A DNA stretch of 60,259 nucleotides from Adiantum capillus-veneris (GCA_014529385.2 JABFUD020000385.1:1-60259); one strand, 5' to 3'. Numbered from the stretch's first letter, positions 10,737-22,469 are shown. Made by a program: numbers and translations. Notes: generated by a model from the letters alone, not told the origin.

Positions 10737-11314
10737 ATGGCTGGATCACAGGACACTGCTCTTTACAATATCAAGAAGCTGGATGGAACCAATTTCCCAT
10801 TGTGGAAGAAGCAGATTTGGCACGTGTTGGTACAAAAGAAGCAGATAAAACCTATAAAGCTCAAGGGGATAAAACCAGAAGATATGGACGAAGATGAATG
10901 GAGCGAAATGGATGAATTGGCACTTTCTACCATTATGCTGACTTTGGCAGAAAGCGTTTACTTCAATGTAGGAGACGAGATGTCGGCTTATCAAGCATGG
11001 TTAAAGCTGAGTGATCTTTATGAGCAGCAGAGTGCAGCTTTATAGGTATACTTCTTAAGAAGCTTGTTGACTTGAAGATGAAAGAAGGGACACCTATGTC
11101 CAATCATCTGAATGAATTCAACACAATCTACAGTCAGTTGTCAGCTCAAGGTGTCAAGTTTGATGAACCTGTTAGAGCTATGTTCCTGTTGATCACATTG
11201 CCGGAAAGTTGGGACACTTTTCGCACAGCTTTGAGTAATTCTGCACCTCCAGATGGTTTGAACATAGCAGGTGTATAAGGAAGTCTGCTTACTGAAGAAA
11301 CCAATAGAAAGACA
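10737..11314 (+). pseudogene. Gag of copia B, N-terminal and central parts
   Basis: Copia-type Gag. The start MAGSQDTALYNIKKLDGTNF leads into LWKKQIWHVLVQKK, the usual N-terminal block with a Trp. AYQAWLKLSDLYEQQSAAL ends at a stop near 11043; a frameshift restores LKMKEGTPMSNHLNEFNTIY and LPESWDTFRTAL, standard copia gag blocks. A second stop at about 11276 (after NIAGV) precedes GSLLTEE. The frame then continues into the zinc knuckle. Gag would package the RNA; this copy is dead unless complemented. Confidence 0.93.
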
Positions 11315-12861
11315 ATGGACAAAGGCAAAGGAACAGCCTTAGTTGTCAGGGGAAGGACCAAAGAAAAGTACAAAGGTGGAAAGAGGAATCAGTCTCGTAG
11401 CAAGTCCCGCAGTGCTAAAGGCAAGAGTGACATAGAATGCTACCATTGTGGCAAGAAGGGTCACATGAAAAGAGACTGCAGAGAATGGAAAGCAGAAAAA
11501 GGCAAAGAGAAAGCTGAAGACCATGGTGAGAAGAACAAGTCCTCAGTAAAGATTCAAGAAATAAATGTGACAAACACTGTTGCAGAGGATGACAGTCTAG
11601 TGTCAGGAGACATCTACTTCTTGAAGAATACAATGGACTCAGCTCTTCTTACAGCATCTGATGGAAATGCACTGAGTGACTGGATAATAGACTCAGGGGC
11701 ATCACTTCATGTGTCTCCAAACAAGGAGTGGTTTACTTCTTATGTGACCACTAAAGATCATGTTCGGCTAGGCAATGGGCAGACATGTGAGATCTTAGGT
11801 GTTGGAGATGTTCAATTGAAGTTTCAGAATGGCTCTTCTTTCACGCTGAAGAATGTGAGACATGTTCCCGCAATTACAAAGAGCTTGATCAGCACAGGTT
11901 TACTTGATGATGCTGGCTACGTCACCACTTTTAGACAGAACATGTGGAAGATATCCAAGGGTTCTATGACAGTAGCACATGGAGTAAAGTCTGGAGGACT
12001 TTACATGATTTATGTATCAAATGTCTCTAAAAATGTAATCAATGTAACCGAGCAGCCGAACGTTTCTTTGTGGCATAGCCGATTAGGACATATGTCCAAG
12101 AAGGGAATGGAAATCTTGTCTCGTTCTGGTTATTTTCCTGGCTTTTCATTTAATGATTTTGAATTCTGTGAACATTGTCTGTATGGAAGCAAACACAGCA
12201 GCCACATAAGCATAGAAGCAGTAGAAGAGATACACAGTTGGCACTTGTTCATAGTGATTTGTGTGGACCTATGCCTAACCTATCTCTAGGGGGAGCTTCT
12301 TACTTTATGACATTTATAGATGATTACTCCAGGAAAGTATGGGTTTACTTTCTCAAGCACAAGGATGAAGCGTTTAGTGTTTTCAAAACGTTTGTGACAC
12401 TTGTGGAGAATCAGAGTGGCAAGAAGCTTAAATGCTTACGCACTGACAATGGTGGAGAGTATGTTTCAAAGGCCTTTCAGGACTTTTGTGAGTCAAAAGG
12501 TATAAAATGTGAACTTACTGCTCCTTACAATCCTCCTCAAAATGGTGTTGATGAGAGGATGAATAGGACCATACAAGAGAAGGTCAAAAGTATGTTGTCT
12601 AATGCACAACTACCAAATGGGTTTTGGGCTGAAGCTGTATCAACAACTGTTCATCTTGTAAATAGATCTCCTAGCAAGGTTTTGCAGAAGGATTCAGTGC
12701 CAGAGATGGTATGGTCAGGCAAAATGCCCTCATACAAGCATCTCAGAGTCTTTGGATGTGAGGCATATACTCACGTTCCAAAGGAATTTAGGAACAAACT
12801 TGATCCAAAGAGTAGAAAGTGCATCTTTCTAGGCTATGGTAATTCTGGTGAGCTGGGGTAG
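11315..12861 (+). pseudogene. Zinc knuckle, protease and integrase of copia B
   Basis: Domains in order: a canonical CCHC knuckle CYHCGKKGHMKRDC (11438-11479); aspartic protease WIIDSGASLHVSPNKEW with an intact D-S-G-A site; the pre-integrase block LWHSRLGHMSKKG; then, after a frameshift near 12240, the integrase core with LVHSDLCGP, CLRTDNGGEYVS and QNGVDERMNRT, giving all three D, D and E residues. The domain ends FLGYGNSGELG with a TAG stop near 12859 where family members usually have Tyr, and in-frame similarity continues (RLWDPESRKVV). The catalytic residues are intact, so inactivation is by frame breaks. Confidence 0.94.
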
Positions 12862-13120
12862 AGACTTTGGGATCCCGAATCCAGAAAGGTTGTCCGCAGC
12901 AACGATGTTCACTTTAATGAATCCAAATATCATTCTAAACCAGAGAGGGTTGAGGAGATTAGAAGAGTTGTCTTCCAAGAAGATGGACCTGCACGTGCAA
13001 GACAAAATGTCAGGGCCAAGAGGAGCAAGGACAGGATAGAGTGGAACCACAGGTTGTGGCTGAGCCTGAGCCACCTATTGTGCATAGATTTGGACGTGTC
13101 CTGATAGGTTTGTTCCATCT

Positions 13121-14708
13121 ATGAACTATGTCATGTTGACTAATTGCAATGAGCCTTCATGTTACAAGGAAGCAGTGCAAATGAAGGACTCCGAGAATTG
13201 GCAATTGGCCATGCAGTCAGAGATGACAGCTCTGCATAAAAACAAGACATGGAAGCTAGTTAAATTACCAAAGGGCAAAAAGGCTCTACCTTGTAAATGG
13301 GTTTACAGGTATAAGATCACCGCTCATGATAGTCAGCCAAAGTACAAAGCAAGGCTTGTTGCCAAGGGATTTAAGCAAGAACAAGGCATTGACTTTGATG
13401 AAGTCTTCTCTCCGGTGGTCAAGATGACTACATTGAGATGCTTTCTTGCATTGGTTGCCATATTAGATTTGGTGTTGCACCAAATGGATGTCAAGACAGC
13501 GTTCTTGCATGGTGATTTAGATGTGGAAATTTACATGCAGCAGCCAGAAGGGGTTTGTTGAGAAAGGCAAGGAAGATTGGGTATGCCAGTTGTTAAAGAG
13601 TCTTTATGGCTTAAAACAATCACCGAGGGCATGGTACCATAAATTCCACAAGTTTATGCTTTCTCAAGGCTACAAACTTAGTGAGTTCGATCACTGTCTA
13701 TATACAAAGAAGGCTAAGGATGGCAGTTGGCTGATCCTTATTTTGTATGTGGATGACATGTTGATTGTTGGCAAGCACTTGGAAGAAATTTCAGCTTTGA
13801 AGTCAAAGATGGAAAAATAGTTTGACATGAAAGACATGGGTGAAGCAAGTCATATACTTGGTATGCGCATTGAGAGAGACAGATCAAAGAAGTTGATTTG
13901 GTTATCTCAAACAGAGTATATTGACAAGGTTTTGCAACGTTTCAATATGGAGAAGGGAAAGGCACTGAGTGTTCCATTGCCACCATATGTGAAACTTAGC
14001 AAACAAGATTGTCCTGTGTCTGAGGAAGAACAGGCTGAAATGGATAAGATTCCATATGCGTCTGCAGTGGGTAGTTTGATGTATGCAATGATTGCTACTC
14101 GCGCAGACATTGCATTTGCAGTGGGAGTAGTAAGTCGATACATGTCAAACCCAGGCAAGAAACATTGGGAGGCAGTGAAAGGAATATTGAGATACCTGAA
14201 AGCTACAAAGAGTATGCGTATATGCTATGGGAGTCAGGAGCTAAGTGTAAAGGGTTTTACAGACTCAGATTATGCAGGTGACTTAGACAACCGAAGGTCT
14301 ACGTCGAGGTATGTCTTTACATTGGCTGGTGGAGCAGTATCATGGCGTTCTAGATTACAAGATCGTGTTACTCAGTCTACTACAGAGGCTGAATATGTTG
14401 CAGCATCAGAGGCATGCAAAGAATCAATTTGGCTTAATCGACTAGTAACATATTTGGGAATCAAAGAAGAGATGCCTGTGTTATATTGTGATAGTCAAAG
14501 TGCTATACAATTGGCCCGCAATCCAGTTTATCACTCAAAGACAAAGCATGTGGATGTGAAGTATCATTTCATCAGGGAAATTATACTCGAGGATAAGCAA
14601 CTTCAGCTTGTCAAAGTTCACACCACAGAAAATCTTGCTGATCTACTTACAAAAGGACTTCCCTCAGAGAGCTTTGCGCATTTTCGCAAGCAGTTAGGTG
14701 TAGGGTAG
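13121..14708 (+). pseudogene. Reverse transcriptase and RNase H of copia B
   Basis: RT begins around EAVQMKDSENWQLAMQSEM and includes CKWVYRYKI, KARLVAKGFKQEQGIDFDE, QMDVKTAFLHGDL and SLYGLKQSPRAWYHKF. The active site YVDDMLIVG is intact (codons at 13746-13757). A frameshift lies near 13550 and a TAG stop at about 13818 (KMEK stop FDMKDMG). RNase H follows with TDSDYAGDLDNRRS, STTEAEYVAASEA, CDSQSAIQLARNP and KHVDVKYHFIREI, so the Asp and Glu residues are kept. The end LADLLTKGLPSESF is the standard copia C-terminus. 13827-14708 is fully open. Confidence 0.96.
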
Positions 14709-14785
14709 TACATCACTTCTCTACATCTCTTGTATATTAGCTTGTATAGTAGCTTCTCTCACACTTAAAGTACCACATTGGACTT

Positions 14786-14797
14786 TAAGTGGGAGGT
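14786..14797 (+). other. Polypurine tract of copia B
   Basis: TAAGTGGGAGGT directly before the LTR start TGTTGGGG. This closely resembles the common plant copia 3' junction. Confidence 0.9.
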
Positions 14798-14988
14798 TGT
14801 TGGGGTATAAAGCCCAATGTGGTCGCTCAGGTAAGTGGGCGGGCCGCCAGGTATGTACACATATTCTTTTGTAAAACCTAATAAGAACTCACTATGCTCT
14901 ACACATTACAGTAGAGCGAGTTCACCATATCGTCGTGCTCTTCTTCTCGCACTCTCTCTCGCGTCGCACTTCCGCTCGTACTTCTTCA
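14798..14988 (+). repeat. Right (3') LTR of copia B
   Basis: 191 bp, TGTTGGGGTATAAAGCCC to CTTCTTCA; matches 9446-9636 with seven substitutions and no indels. It is followed by the TGTCT duplication. Confidence 0.95.
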
Positions 14989-14993
14989 TGTCT
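14989..14993. other. Target-site duplication of copia B, right copy
   Basis: TGTCT, identical to 9441-9445. Confidence 0.9.
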
Positions 14994-15878
14994 ATGGTTG
15001 GATGGTCTAAACTCTAGGAGCTTACTCCAGTCCACCCGCTTTCAACCTAGTTGGTTGTCTTCACTCCATGTAAAAGATATGGCTGGATACTTAATGATTG
15101 TTTCCTAGTTTACCGACAGTCAGGGAAGACTGTTTGTAAGTGGTTGGGGAACAACACCTCACTCTTACTACTGCTATTCATCTCGTGTTGGATGCAACTT
15201 ACAAATATTTTACTAAAGGATCTGCTAAGAGCATATGTTAGCACAACGCTTTTTTGAATAGATGATATTCTCCCTATTCTAGAATTTGCTTAAATACGGT
15301 TTTTAACCTTGAACACCTATTGTGGTGGGGTTGGAGATTCTTTCAATAGTTTCATACATCAAGGACTTACAAGGTGTGCTGACAAAGTATGTCGGCAAGT
15401 AACCTTCATTAGGGATGAACATGTAGTTCTACGTGTTCCAATATGTTCAAAAGACTGACATAAGGACACACCCTACTCTACTTCTGTGTAGCTATGAAGC
15501 TTTTTAAGATACTCACGCGAGTTGGAAATTTGGCTCTCAACTTCATGGATAGTTACGCCAAGGTTTTCTTGCATTATTCCAGTACCTTCAGAAGATCTGA
15601 AAACTGGTTATGCCTTTGGACAACTCTTAGTTATGGTTACTCCTTTACATTACTCAAGTGAGTTATAAATGGAGTTACCATTTAGATCCAAGTGCTTGCA
15701 AAAGGACAACAATGTTGAAAATCAAGATGTTGCTCTTGGTTTCATTGAACCTCCTCATTGCATCACGTATCATTGGTCTTGCGTATGGGATGCCAACACA
15801 GAAAACATTAGTGTTCTTAAGAAGAAGTTTTCCACTTTTGTTTTCGAGGAAGAAAACTCTTCTTTAAGGGGGGAGTAA
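14994..15878 (+). pseudogene. 3' end of gypsy pol (remnant F), heavily decayed
   Basis: Continues the sequence interrupted by copia B. Around 15480-15610 the frame reads LFKILTRVGNLALNFMDSYA followed by KVFLHYSSTFRR, recognisable as the gypsy integrase C-terminal stretch that normally ends in a VFHVSQL-type motif. The last open frame (15669-15878) ends ENISVLKKKFSTFVFEEENS then SLRGE and a stop, matching the usual tail of plant gypsy polyproteins directly before the polypurine tract. Many stops and shifts lie between these blocks. I infer an old plus-strand gypsy whose 5' part is lost or lies in 8637-9445. Confidence 0.65.
15866..15875 (+). other. Polypurine tract of gypsy remnant F
   Basis: AAGGGGGGAG, overlapping the last codons of the pol tail and three bases before an LTR start TGTTAGGAC. 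Typical gypsy arrangement. Confidence 0.75.
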
Positions 15879-16315
15879 TGTTAGGACAAGGGTGTTGTAA
15901 CCTAAGAACTAAGATGGTCATGGACTACGACCAAGGGTCGGGCTAGACAATGTGGATAGGGGATTCGTCTAGGGCAAGGGGTTAGGAGCCCGCCTATATA
16001 AAGGGAGGTTGGGAGGAGGATCTTCAGTCTAGTTTCCCCTAGTTCTTACACTTAGAATCATGTTTGTGGTGACGATGTCTCCCAAACACCAAGTAGAACT
16101 TGTCACTCTACTTTGGAAGTATGATATGGACTAAAGAACAGACATGCTTGCGGCAGCAACGTCTCCCAAGCACCAAATGGACTAGTCATCCATCTTGGAA
16201 TGATGTCGTAGGGTAAAAAGGGATCCTCTACCCACTAAGAAACATGGACTAATGACTAGGATTTATCTTCTCTACCTCATAGTGGAGGACGACTATGATT
16301 TCAAGAGAGAGGTAA
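15879..16315 (+). repeat. LTR-like segment of gypsy remnant F, right end uncertain
   Basis: Begins TGTTAGGACAAGG directly after the polypurine tract and carries a TATA box CTATATAAAGGGAGG (15994-16003), as expected of a 3' LTR with a promoter. It contains an internal imperfect repeat (TCTCCCAAACACCAAGT near 16079 and TCTCCCAAGCACCAAAT near 16166). No partner copy is in the window, so the right border is set only by the next LTR start at 16316; the last 45 bp could belong to that neighbour. Confidence 0.6.
15994..16003 (+). promoter_or_regulatory. TATA box in the LTR of remnant F
   Basis: CTATATAAAG about 115 bp inside the LTR start, in GC-richer surroundings; a good match to a plant TATA box. 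Confidence 0.55.
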
Positions 16316-16418
16316 TGTCATAAAATACAATATCTAACTTTACCAAATGATTTTCTCATATTAAAATGATCATTTGATGTGGCAGAATAAATGGGAACAA
16401 GAGTTAGAATAGAGACAT

Positions 16419-16620
16419 GTGCTTCTAGACCTATCTCAACACGAGACCAAAAGGAGAGATGGTTGCATCTCAATAGGGGTCCAAAAGGAGATGATCTATC
16501 AAAGAGAAATGTGCAATAAGTGCTTCTAGACTTACCTCAGCACGGGACCAAGAGGAGAGATGATTACATCTCAATAAGGGTCCAAAAGGAGGTAGTCTAT
16601 CAAAGAGCAATGTGCATCTA
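16419..16620 (+). repeat. Tandem duplication, unit about 101 bp
   Basis: Two adjacent imperfect copies starting GTGCTTCTAGAC at 16419 and GTGCTTCTAGACTTACC at 16520. Each contains the ACCAA-AGGAGAGATG and GGGTCCAAAAGGAG blocks. Confidence 0.85.
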
Positions 16621-16686
16621 ATGAAGCTTAAAAGACCTTACGGTTAGCTTCATTAAAGACTTCCAATGGTTAGTGTTAAAAGTACT

Positions 16687-16825
16687 TTGACCTTAGGCAA
16701 GCTAGGAGCTTGAGGTGGGGACCCAACCTAAACTTACCTTTGACCTTAGGCGAGCTAGGGCTAAGCTTGAGGTGGGAACCCGGAGGTGGGAACCCGACCT
16801 AAACTTGCCTTTGACCTTAGTCTAC
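16687..16825 (+). repeat. Tandem repeat around TTTGACCTTAGGC, three copies
   Basis: TTTGACCTTAG starts at about 16687, 16739 and 16811, each followed by related GAGCTTGA sequence. The middle copy has an internal duplication of GGAGGTGGGAACCCG. Confidence 0.75.
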
Positions 16826-16884
16826 TACTGAGCTTGATGTGCGAACTCCACCTAAGGTGCTTGTCATGATTGATGACTAAGATA

Positions 16885-17090
16885 CTTGAGGTACTTGTCA
16901 TACTTAATGAGGAAGGTGCTTGAGAAGCTTCTTGTACATGGGGGGTAAGGTGCTTGAGTCAGAAAGAGACCCTACAAACTTAATGGGAAGTTGCTTGAGA
17001 AGCTTCCTATGCATGGGGAGTAACTTGCTTGAGTCAAAAAAAGACCCTACAAACTTAATGAGGAAGTTGCTTGAGAAGCTTCCTATGCAT
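16885..17090 (+). repeat. Tandem repeat, unit about 83 bp, two and a half copies
   Basis: GCTTGAGAAGCTTC recurs near 16918, 16993 and 17068, with AAAGAGACCCTACAAACTTA or its variant between. Each copy holds an AAGCTT-centred palindrome, CTTGAGAAGCTTC. Confidence 0.8.
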
Positions 17091-17464
17091 GAAAGTCCCA
17101 AAGTTAGGGGAATCTTTGACCTAACTTTCCACTCACCCAAAGAGCACCCCTTTTCTAAAAGGGCACATGGGACATATGTCAGACTCTCACCAAGCTTAAC
17201 CACATGGTGTGCTTGAATGCTATTGGTTGGGCTAAAGAGGGGTCCAATGAGCTTCTAGTTCCATCCAACAAATTTCTAGATATTTTCAAGCTCTCTCTCT
17301 CTCTCTCTAAGGGGTAAGGAGGACACTTGTCAAAAAACTACCCATGTACTTGAATGCATGCAGCATGTGATTGGATAGAGGGAGAGGGATCCAATGAGCT
17401 TGTAGCATGTGGAAAAGTTACAACTCGCCCCAAGCAAGCAAGGGGGGTGCAAGGGGGATATACA

Positions 17465-17588
<124 letters not shown>

Positions 17589-18258
17589 ATTTTGTGGATT
17601 CATTCTCACTTGGTGAAAGTCGAGGAACTCCACCTCCTTCTCCAAGCTTGTGAGAAGTGAGAGCCTACGCCAACACTCTTGGCTATGGAATGCAAATCCA
17701 ACCAAGAGCCATGCTTCAATGCTTAAGTTTGCCATCTTCTCCATTTTCATTACTATGCTATTATGTATGCTATGGAACTATTTCTTTCTCCTATGGAATG
17801 TTTCTTCTTCCTCTTCCCAATCCTCATTCCCTACTAGCTCTCTCCACCTTCGAAGGTGTTTGAGGCCTTAGGAGTGAGGCTTGGGATAGTTAATGCTTTC
17901 TACAAAGTTAATGTTATGTTTGTGATGCATGAAGCTTTCCATCTTCATTGCATCACCTAGGTCACAAGGAACACAAATATTGTATTGTACCAAGTCTCTC
18001 TTGATGGGAGAAACTATAATCAAATGCCTATTGGAGGGGGAGACCGGCTTTGTATGAATCCGGTCCTCAACTATCGTCATGTTCTCTAAAATCTCTCTCT
18101 TGCAAAAGTATTGTTCATGCCAAGTTAACGAAGTACCATGTTTATGTTGCTACCATCAATTAAGTTCACCCGCTATGCTCACAAAGTAATCTCACAAAAG
18201 TGCTTCATCTAATTTCCTAATTCCACTACTCTCAAAGTTCATAGGCATTTCCATTACA

Positions 18259-18462
18259 CAAGCACACAACGACACACATAATGGAGCGAGGGGTCATGGT
18301 GGAGTGGGAACTCCCTCTTAAGAGTTAAAAGGTCATACTATCGATTAATTAGTCCAAGTGTTGATAACATGTGAAAAGTTTGATGCACGATTGAAATGAG
18401 AAGGAGGGAAACCCACAAGCCATGAGAAAAGGAGGCAAGGTTGATGCTCAATATGTGCGTGC

Positions 18463-18493
<31 letters not shown>

Positions 18494-18560
18494 CGCACGC
18501 TCATGAGCTTGAAGTTCTGCACAAATCCAAGGAATGTACATCTCTTGCTTGTGACACTCA
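18259..18560. other. Non-coding spacer
   Basis: No gene seen. It contains a (GT)n tract at 18470-18492 and lies between the E-family LTR and the copia C relic. Confidence 0.5.
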
Positions 18561-19910
18561 TGTCATGCTCGTTATAAAACATAAGCTAGATGGTGAAATT
18601 GATTGCTACAAGGCTAGACTTGTTGCAAAAGATTATGCATAGAAGAAAGGCATTGATTACATTGAAGACAAGTTTGCTCCCACTTGTTGTATGACTATTG
18701 TTTGTTTTCTATGTGCATTGGCAACACACTTTGGATGGAATGAACATCAATCAGACATTGTTTCTGCTTTCTTGAATGGTGATATATGTGAGGAAGTATA
18801 TGTAACACGGCCTCATATTTTTGTCAAGAAAGAATAAGAAAAAAAATTATGCAAATGCAAAAAAGCTTTATATGGCTTGAAGCAAACTCCTTGTTCTTGG
18901 TATGATAAAGCTGACATGCATTTGGTTAAACAAGGCTTTTGTAACGGTTCAATTGAAATCACTTTGTATGTCAAATGTGAGGGTGATGAATATCTCATTG
19001 TCGTTTTGTACGCAGATGATTTATTGATTACTGGTCCTAATGAGACACCCATTGTTGAATTCAAGGTGGAACTAAATGGCACTTTCAAGGTGAAAGGCTT
19101 GGGGCTTCTGCATCATAACTTGAGTATACATTTTAAGTAGAGTGGCAGAGGTATTACTTGGTGTCAAGCAAGATAACTAGAGACATTATTCTCTAAGTTT
19201 GAACTTGAGGACTGCAATTCTATTGCTAATCAAGTGGAAAAAGGTTTGAAATTGAGCCTTCATGATTCTAGAGATCTTATGGATTTCACTATTCATCATA
19301 CTATTGTTAGATGCCTAATTCATGTATACAATATGATGCTCAATATTAAGTTTGCAGTCTCACATGTCAACTAGGCTCTAAGCATTGGTAGGCTATTAAA
19401 AGGATCTTTCACTACTTGAGTAGCACTTTATATCTTAGGGTGTTTTATCCCAAGGGAAAATCATTGCCACCATATTTGCATGTGGACTTTGATTGGGCTA
19501 TGACACACAAGTGTCTACAAACATTTTTTGTTTCATGCTCAATTGTTTATGCTATCATGGTTGAGCAAGAAGAAACATACTATGGCTAGTTCCAGTTGTG
19601 AGGCTAAGTTCAGGGTAGACTTCACAGCTAAAATTGAGTGTGTATGGTTCAAACACCTTATGTAGATTTGGGCGTTGGACAAGAAATTGCCAACATCATC
19701 TACAGTGATATTCAAAGTGCATTGGTAGTTACAAGAGGAACCTAGTTTTTCATGCTTGCACAAAGCACATTGAGGTCCATTATCACTATGTCAAGGAGAG
19801 GCTCTCAACATGAGAGATCAACTTGGCTTAGGTGTCGACATAGAACAACCTTGTAGATCTATTCACAAAGGCATTGCCTTGTGAGAAGTTGAAGATTTAT
19901 GCAAAATATT
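18560..19910 (+). pseudogene. RT and RNase H of copia relic C
   Basis: RT is recognisable from KHKLDGEIDCYKARLVAK (near 18580) through QSDIVSAFLNGDI and CKKALYGLKQTPCSWYDKA to YADDLLITG (about 19009-19035), which keeps both active-site Asp residues. Stops occur, for example, after KDYA and within the KKE region. RNase H follows in several frames: HVDFDWA, YSDIQSAL, a KHIEVHYHYVKE-like block and LFTKALPCEKL near 19860. Gag, protease and integrase are absent, so the copy is truncated at its 5' side. Clearly copia; sub-lineage not assigned. Confidence 0.85.
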
Positions 19911-20003
19911 GGGCTTCTTTCCCATTTGTGGGTTGATCATGTCCTTAGGGTAGGCACTTCCCTAGACACTACTATGTGCCAATTCTTGTTCACCGCATTA
20001 CTC

Positions 20004-20013
20004 TCAGGGGGAA
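20004..20013 (+). other. Polypurine tract of copia C
   Basis: TCAGGGGGAA two bases before the LTR start. Position and composition fit. Confidence 0.65.
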
Positions 20014-20015
20014 TT

Positions 20016-20226
20016 TGGTACCATATATGTGGTAGTGATATGTATGAACACACTTAGGACTGCCAAGACACTTTTTCGCTCACTAGAAGGTTTTTCCCAT
20101 GTGTATTGTATTTACGCCTATCACTTCAGGGCTAACTTATCTTTTTATTTGTGCACTAAGCAAAACTCTCTTTGTTTTGTGTCTTGAACAAGTTGTATGT
20201 GCATCCCTACAACCCTAATTCGAACA
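20016..20226 (+). repeat. 3' LTR of copia C, short family of about 211-228 bp
   Basis: Starts TGGTACCATATATGTGGTAG and ends CTAATTCGAACA. The same family appears in reverse orientation at 34622-34849, 44060-44286 and 48697-48875, where a primer site fixes the other border. Shared blocks include GAACACACTTAGGAC, the TACGCCTATCACT-like block and TGTGTCTTGA. Confidence 0.82.
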
Positions 20227-20676
20227 TATATCTAAGATATGAGTAGCATATATTCTTGTATCTCAAAACTTGATTGTTAAAAGTTTTCATTTTTCACATG
20301 AGAGATACAAACTATAAGATTGAACATTACTTTGAAACTTCTTCTCATTTCAATAAAGCATAGCCAATTCCTTGATTGAAACACACAAAGAGCATCTTAA
20401 TTCATTTACATGGTATTTTGGCAGATACAAGTTTATATTCTTGATAGATTATGCATGACAAAGGTTTGAAAAGAAAATCTATTTATGAGATTTATGTAAG
20501 ATTGGATGCTCAAAAATATGTACATTATGGGTGTGAACCCTATAGATTCACTTTCTATCATAGCTTAGCACTAAGATTGAATCAATTTTTTTGATACAAG
20601 CTTTGAAAGCCCAAAACGTTCAACCTTATTTGCATTTTGAAGATTGCATACTTTTTCTTACTCTGTGTGCGTGTGT

Positions 20677-20680
<4 letters not shown>

Positions 20681-20716
<36 letters not shown>
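20681..20716. repeat. (GA)n microsatellite
   Basis: Perfect GA repeat of about 36 bp after GTGTGCGTGTGTACC. Confidence 0.95.
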
Positions 20717-20719
<3 letters not shown>

Positions 20720-20885
20720 GGACAAGTTCACAAGAAAAAGAAGAGATTAGAAAGATAAGGGAGTGGTGCAGAGGTTGGATTACTGAATATATTATGATAT
20801 GCTAAAAGTCTATTTAGAGAGGTAATGTAGAGGACTTTACAGAGATCAAAGGCATAAGAAGGTGTTTAAAAAGTGATATGAAATG

Positions 20886-21095
20886 CACATAGAGCACATT
20901 TTGGGGGAAAAGGAAACAAATTTTTATTAATTGATATTCATATACTTAGGGGTCAGTATTAATGAAAAACATATTAAAATAAAAAAGATTTAAAAAAGTC
21001 ATCTATTAGGTAAAGGTATGGACATTTGTGATAATGTGAAAATCAGATTTAGAAGGTAATTATGGAAGAGAAGAGTAATTTTTTGAAACAATATG

Positions 21096-21128
<33 letters not shown>

Positions 21129-21345
21129 AGTGAGAGAGAGAGAGAGGGAGGGAGGGAACACATTTTGAGGAAGAAGGAAACAATATTTGAATAATTGATA
21201 TGGATATAATTAGGGGGTCAATTTTAATGAAAATATATTGAAATTGGAAAAAAAGCTTAAAAAAAGTCATTTTTAGGTAAAGGTATGGACATTTGTGATG
21301 ATGAGTTATGGAAGAAAGGTAGAGATAGAAGAATACTTTTTTGAA
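20886..21345 (+). repeat. Imperfect tandem duplication, unit about 265 bp
   Basis: Two copies from about 20886 and 21153. Each has GGAAACAA, a TTAGGGG-GTCA block, GTAAAGGTATGGACATTTGT and a GAATA- or GTAATTTTTTGAAC ending. A (GT)n(GA)n tract at 21096-21145 sits between them. Confidence 0.85.
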
Positions 21346-21737
21346 CAAGTGGAAGAGTCATGAAGGCTTTCAAAAACAATAAGAAAGTGATAAAATTGTT
21401 AGGTTGAATTAAACTGGTATTAGTGTTTGGGAAAGGATTGTCTCAGCTTAGTCTTGAGCCGATTGAAGATCGAGACTAGCTAGCTGCAAACCATGGTAAA
21501 CGGAAGAAAAATCGATGAAATATGTGAGAAAGTCGTCCAAAAATTCTACAAATCTCAAAATTTTTGCTAGTATTTCAGGTCTTCTTCTTTGTGAGGAGGA
21601 AACTTGACCAGCAGTTGCTTAATAAAAGAGACTTTCTCGAACGTTAACACTGACTAGAATCAAGCTATAGAATGCAAGAAATGTAAAGCCATGTGAAGTT
21701 GTGAAATGAAAGGTGAAATAAAAAGAACTAATTAATA

Positions 21738-21915
21738 CATGTGTGTGCATATAGAATTTATTAGAATTATGCAAGGTGAAGCTTCACTTTAGTATTCTAA
21801 AACAATAGAATGCAAAAAAAAAACATATGTGTATGTGTGTGTGTATAAAATTTACTAAAATTATGCAAGGTGAAGCTTCACTTTAGCATTCCAAAACAAT
21901 AGAATGCAAGAAAAG
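21738..21915 (+). repeat. Tandem duplication, unit about 95 bp
   Basis: Both copies contain GTGTGTGCATATA or a related GT-rich start, then AATTATGCAAGGTGAAGC, TTCACTTTAG and AACAATAGAATGCAA. Confidence 0.85.
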
Positions 21916-22469
21916 TAAAGACATGTCAGCTATGAAATGAAAGGTAAGTCTCCATCATGCACTGAAAACAATGAAAGTCTCCCTAACCCAACAAAACACT
22001 AAGGGTTTCTTTTAGAAAGCCAAAAAGTGTGATGTGTGATGTGTGTATGTGTGTGTGTGAGAGAGAGAGAGAGAGCAAATGAATTGCTTTAGGAGAGAAA
22101 TGATAGAAAAAGTTCAAATTTTGATAAATGTGATGATCGGGGATCACGTTTTGGCCTACCAAGTCTTGAAGAGAAATAAATCATGTCCTTTCGAATGCTA
22201 TTGTCAAAGCTACATTCATTGCTGGCTTGAAGAAGACCATAGGGGGGTGGTGGAGAAATGGTGCAATTTTTCCATCATTGATGTAGAGGTTGCCGATGGT
22301 GGACATGTGTCCTCTTTGGTTTAAAATGAAAGTTTTGTAAAGATTATATCTTCCTTTTAAAATGTAAACGGATCTTTCCATCATTCTAATTTGGTCCTTC
22401 ATTTAAAGATCTCTTGAATTTTTTTCTTTGTCTTTATTTATTTGGATTTCTTAAAAAGCCTTACATAAC

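Larger units (their letters stand above)
9446..14988 (+). mobile_element. Copia element B (Ty1/copia LTR retrotransposon), structurally complete
   Basis: Complete structure: 191-bp LTRs at both ends, 5-bp target duplication TGTCT, initiator-Met-type primer site, 1.1 kb leader, gag, protease, integrase, RT, RNase H and polypurine tract. Integrase before RT defines Ty1/copia. The LTRs differ at seven positions that I counted out of 191. The reading frame is broken by at least three stops (near 11276, 12859, 13818) and four frameshifts (near 11043, 12240, 13050-13110, 13550). It inserted into gypsy remnant F. Confidence 0.96.

Noticed and set aside
22079-22324. 81-codon plus-strand frame as a small gene
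   Set aside because: Isolated in repeat-derived AT-rich DNA with no family resemblance or supporting signals.
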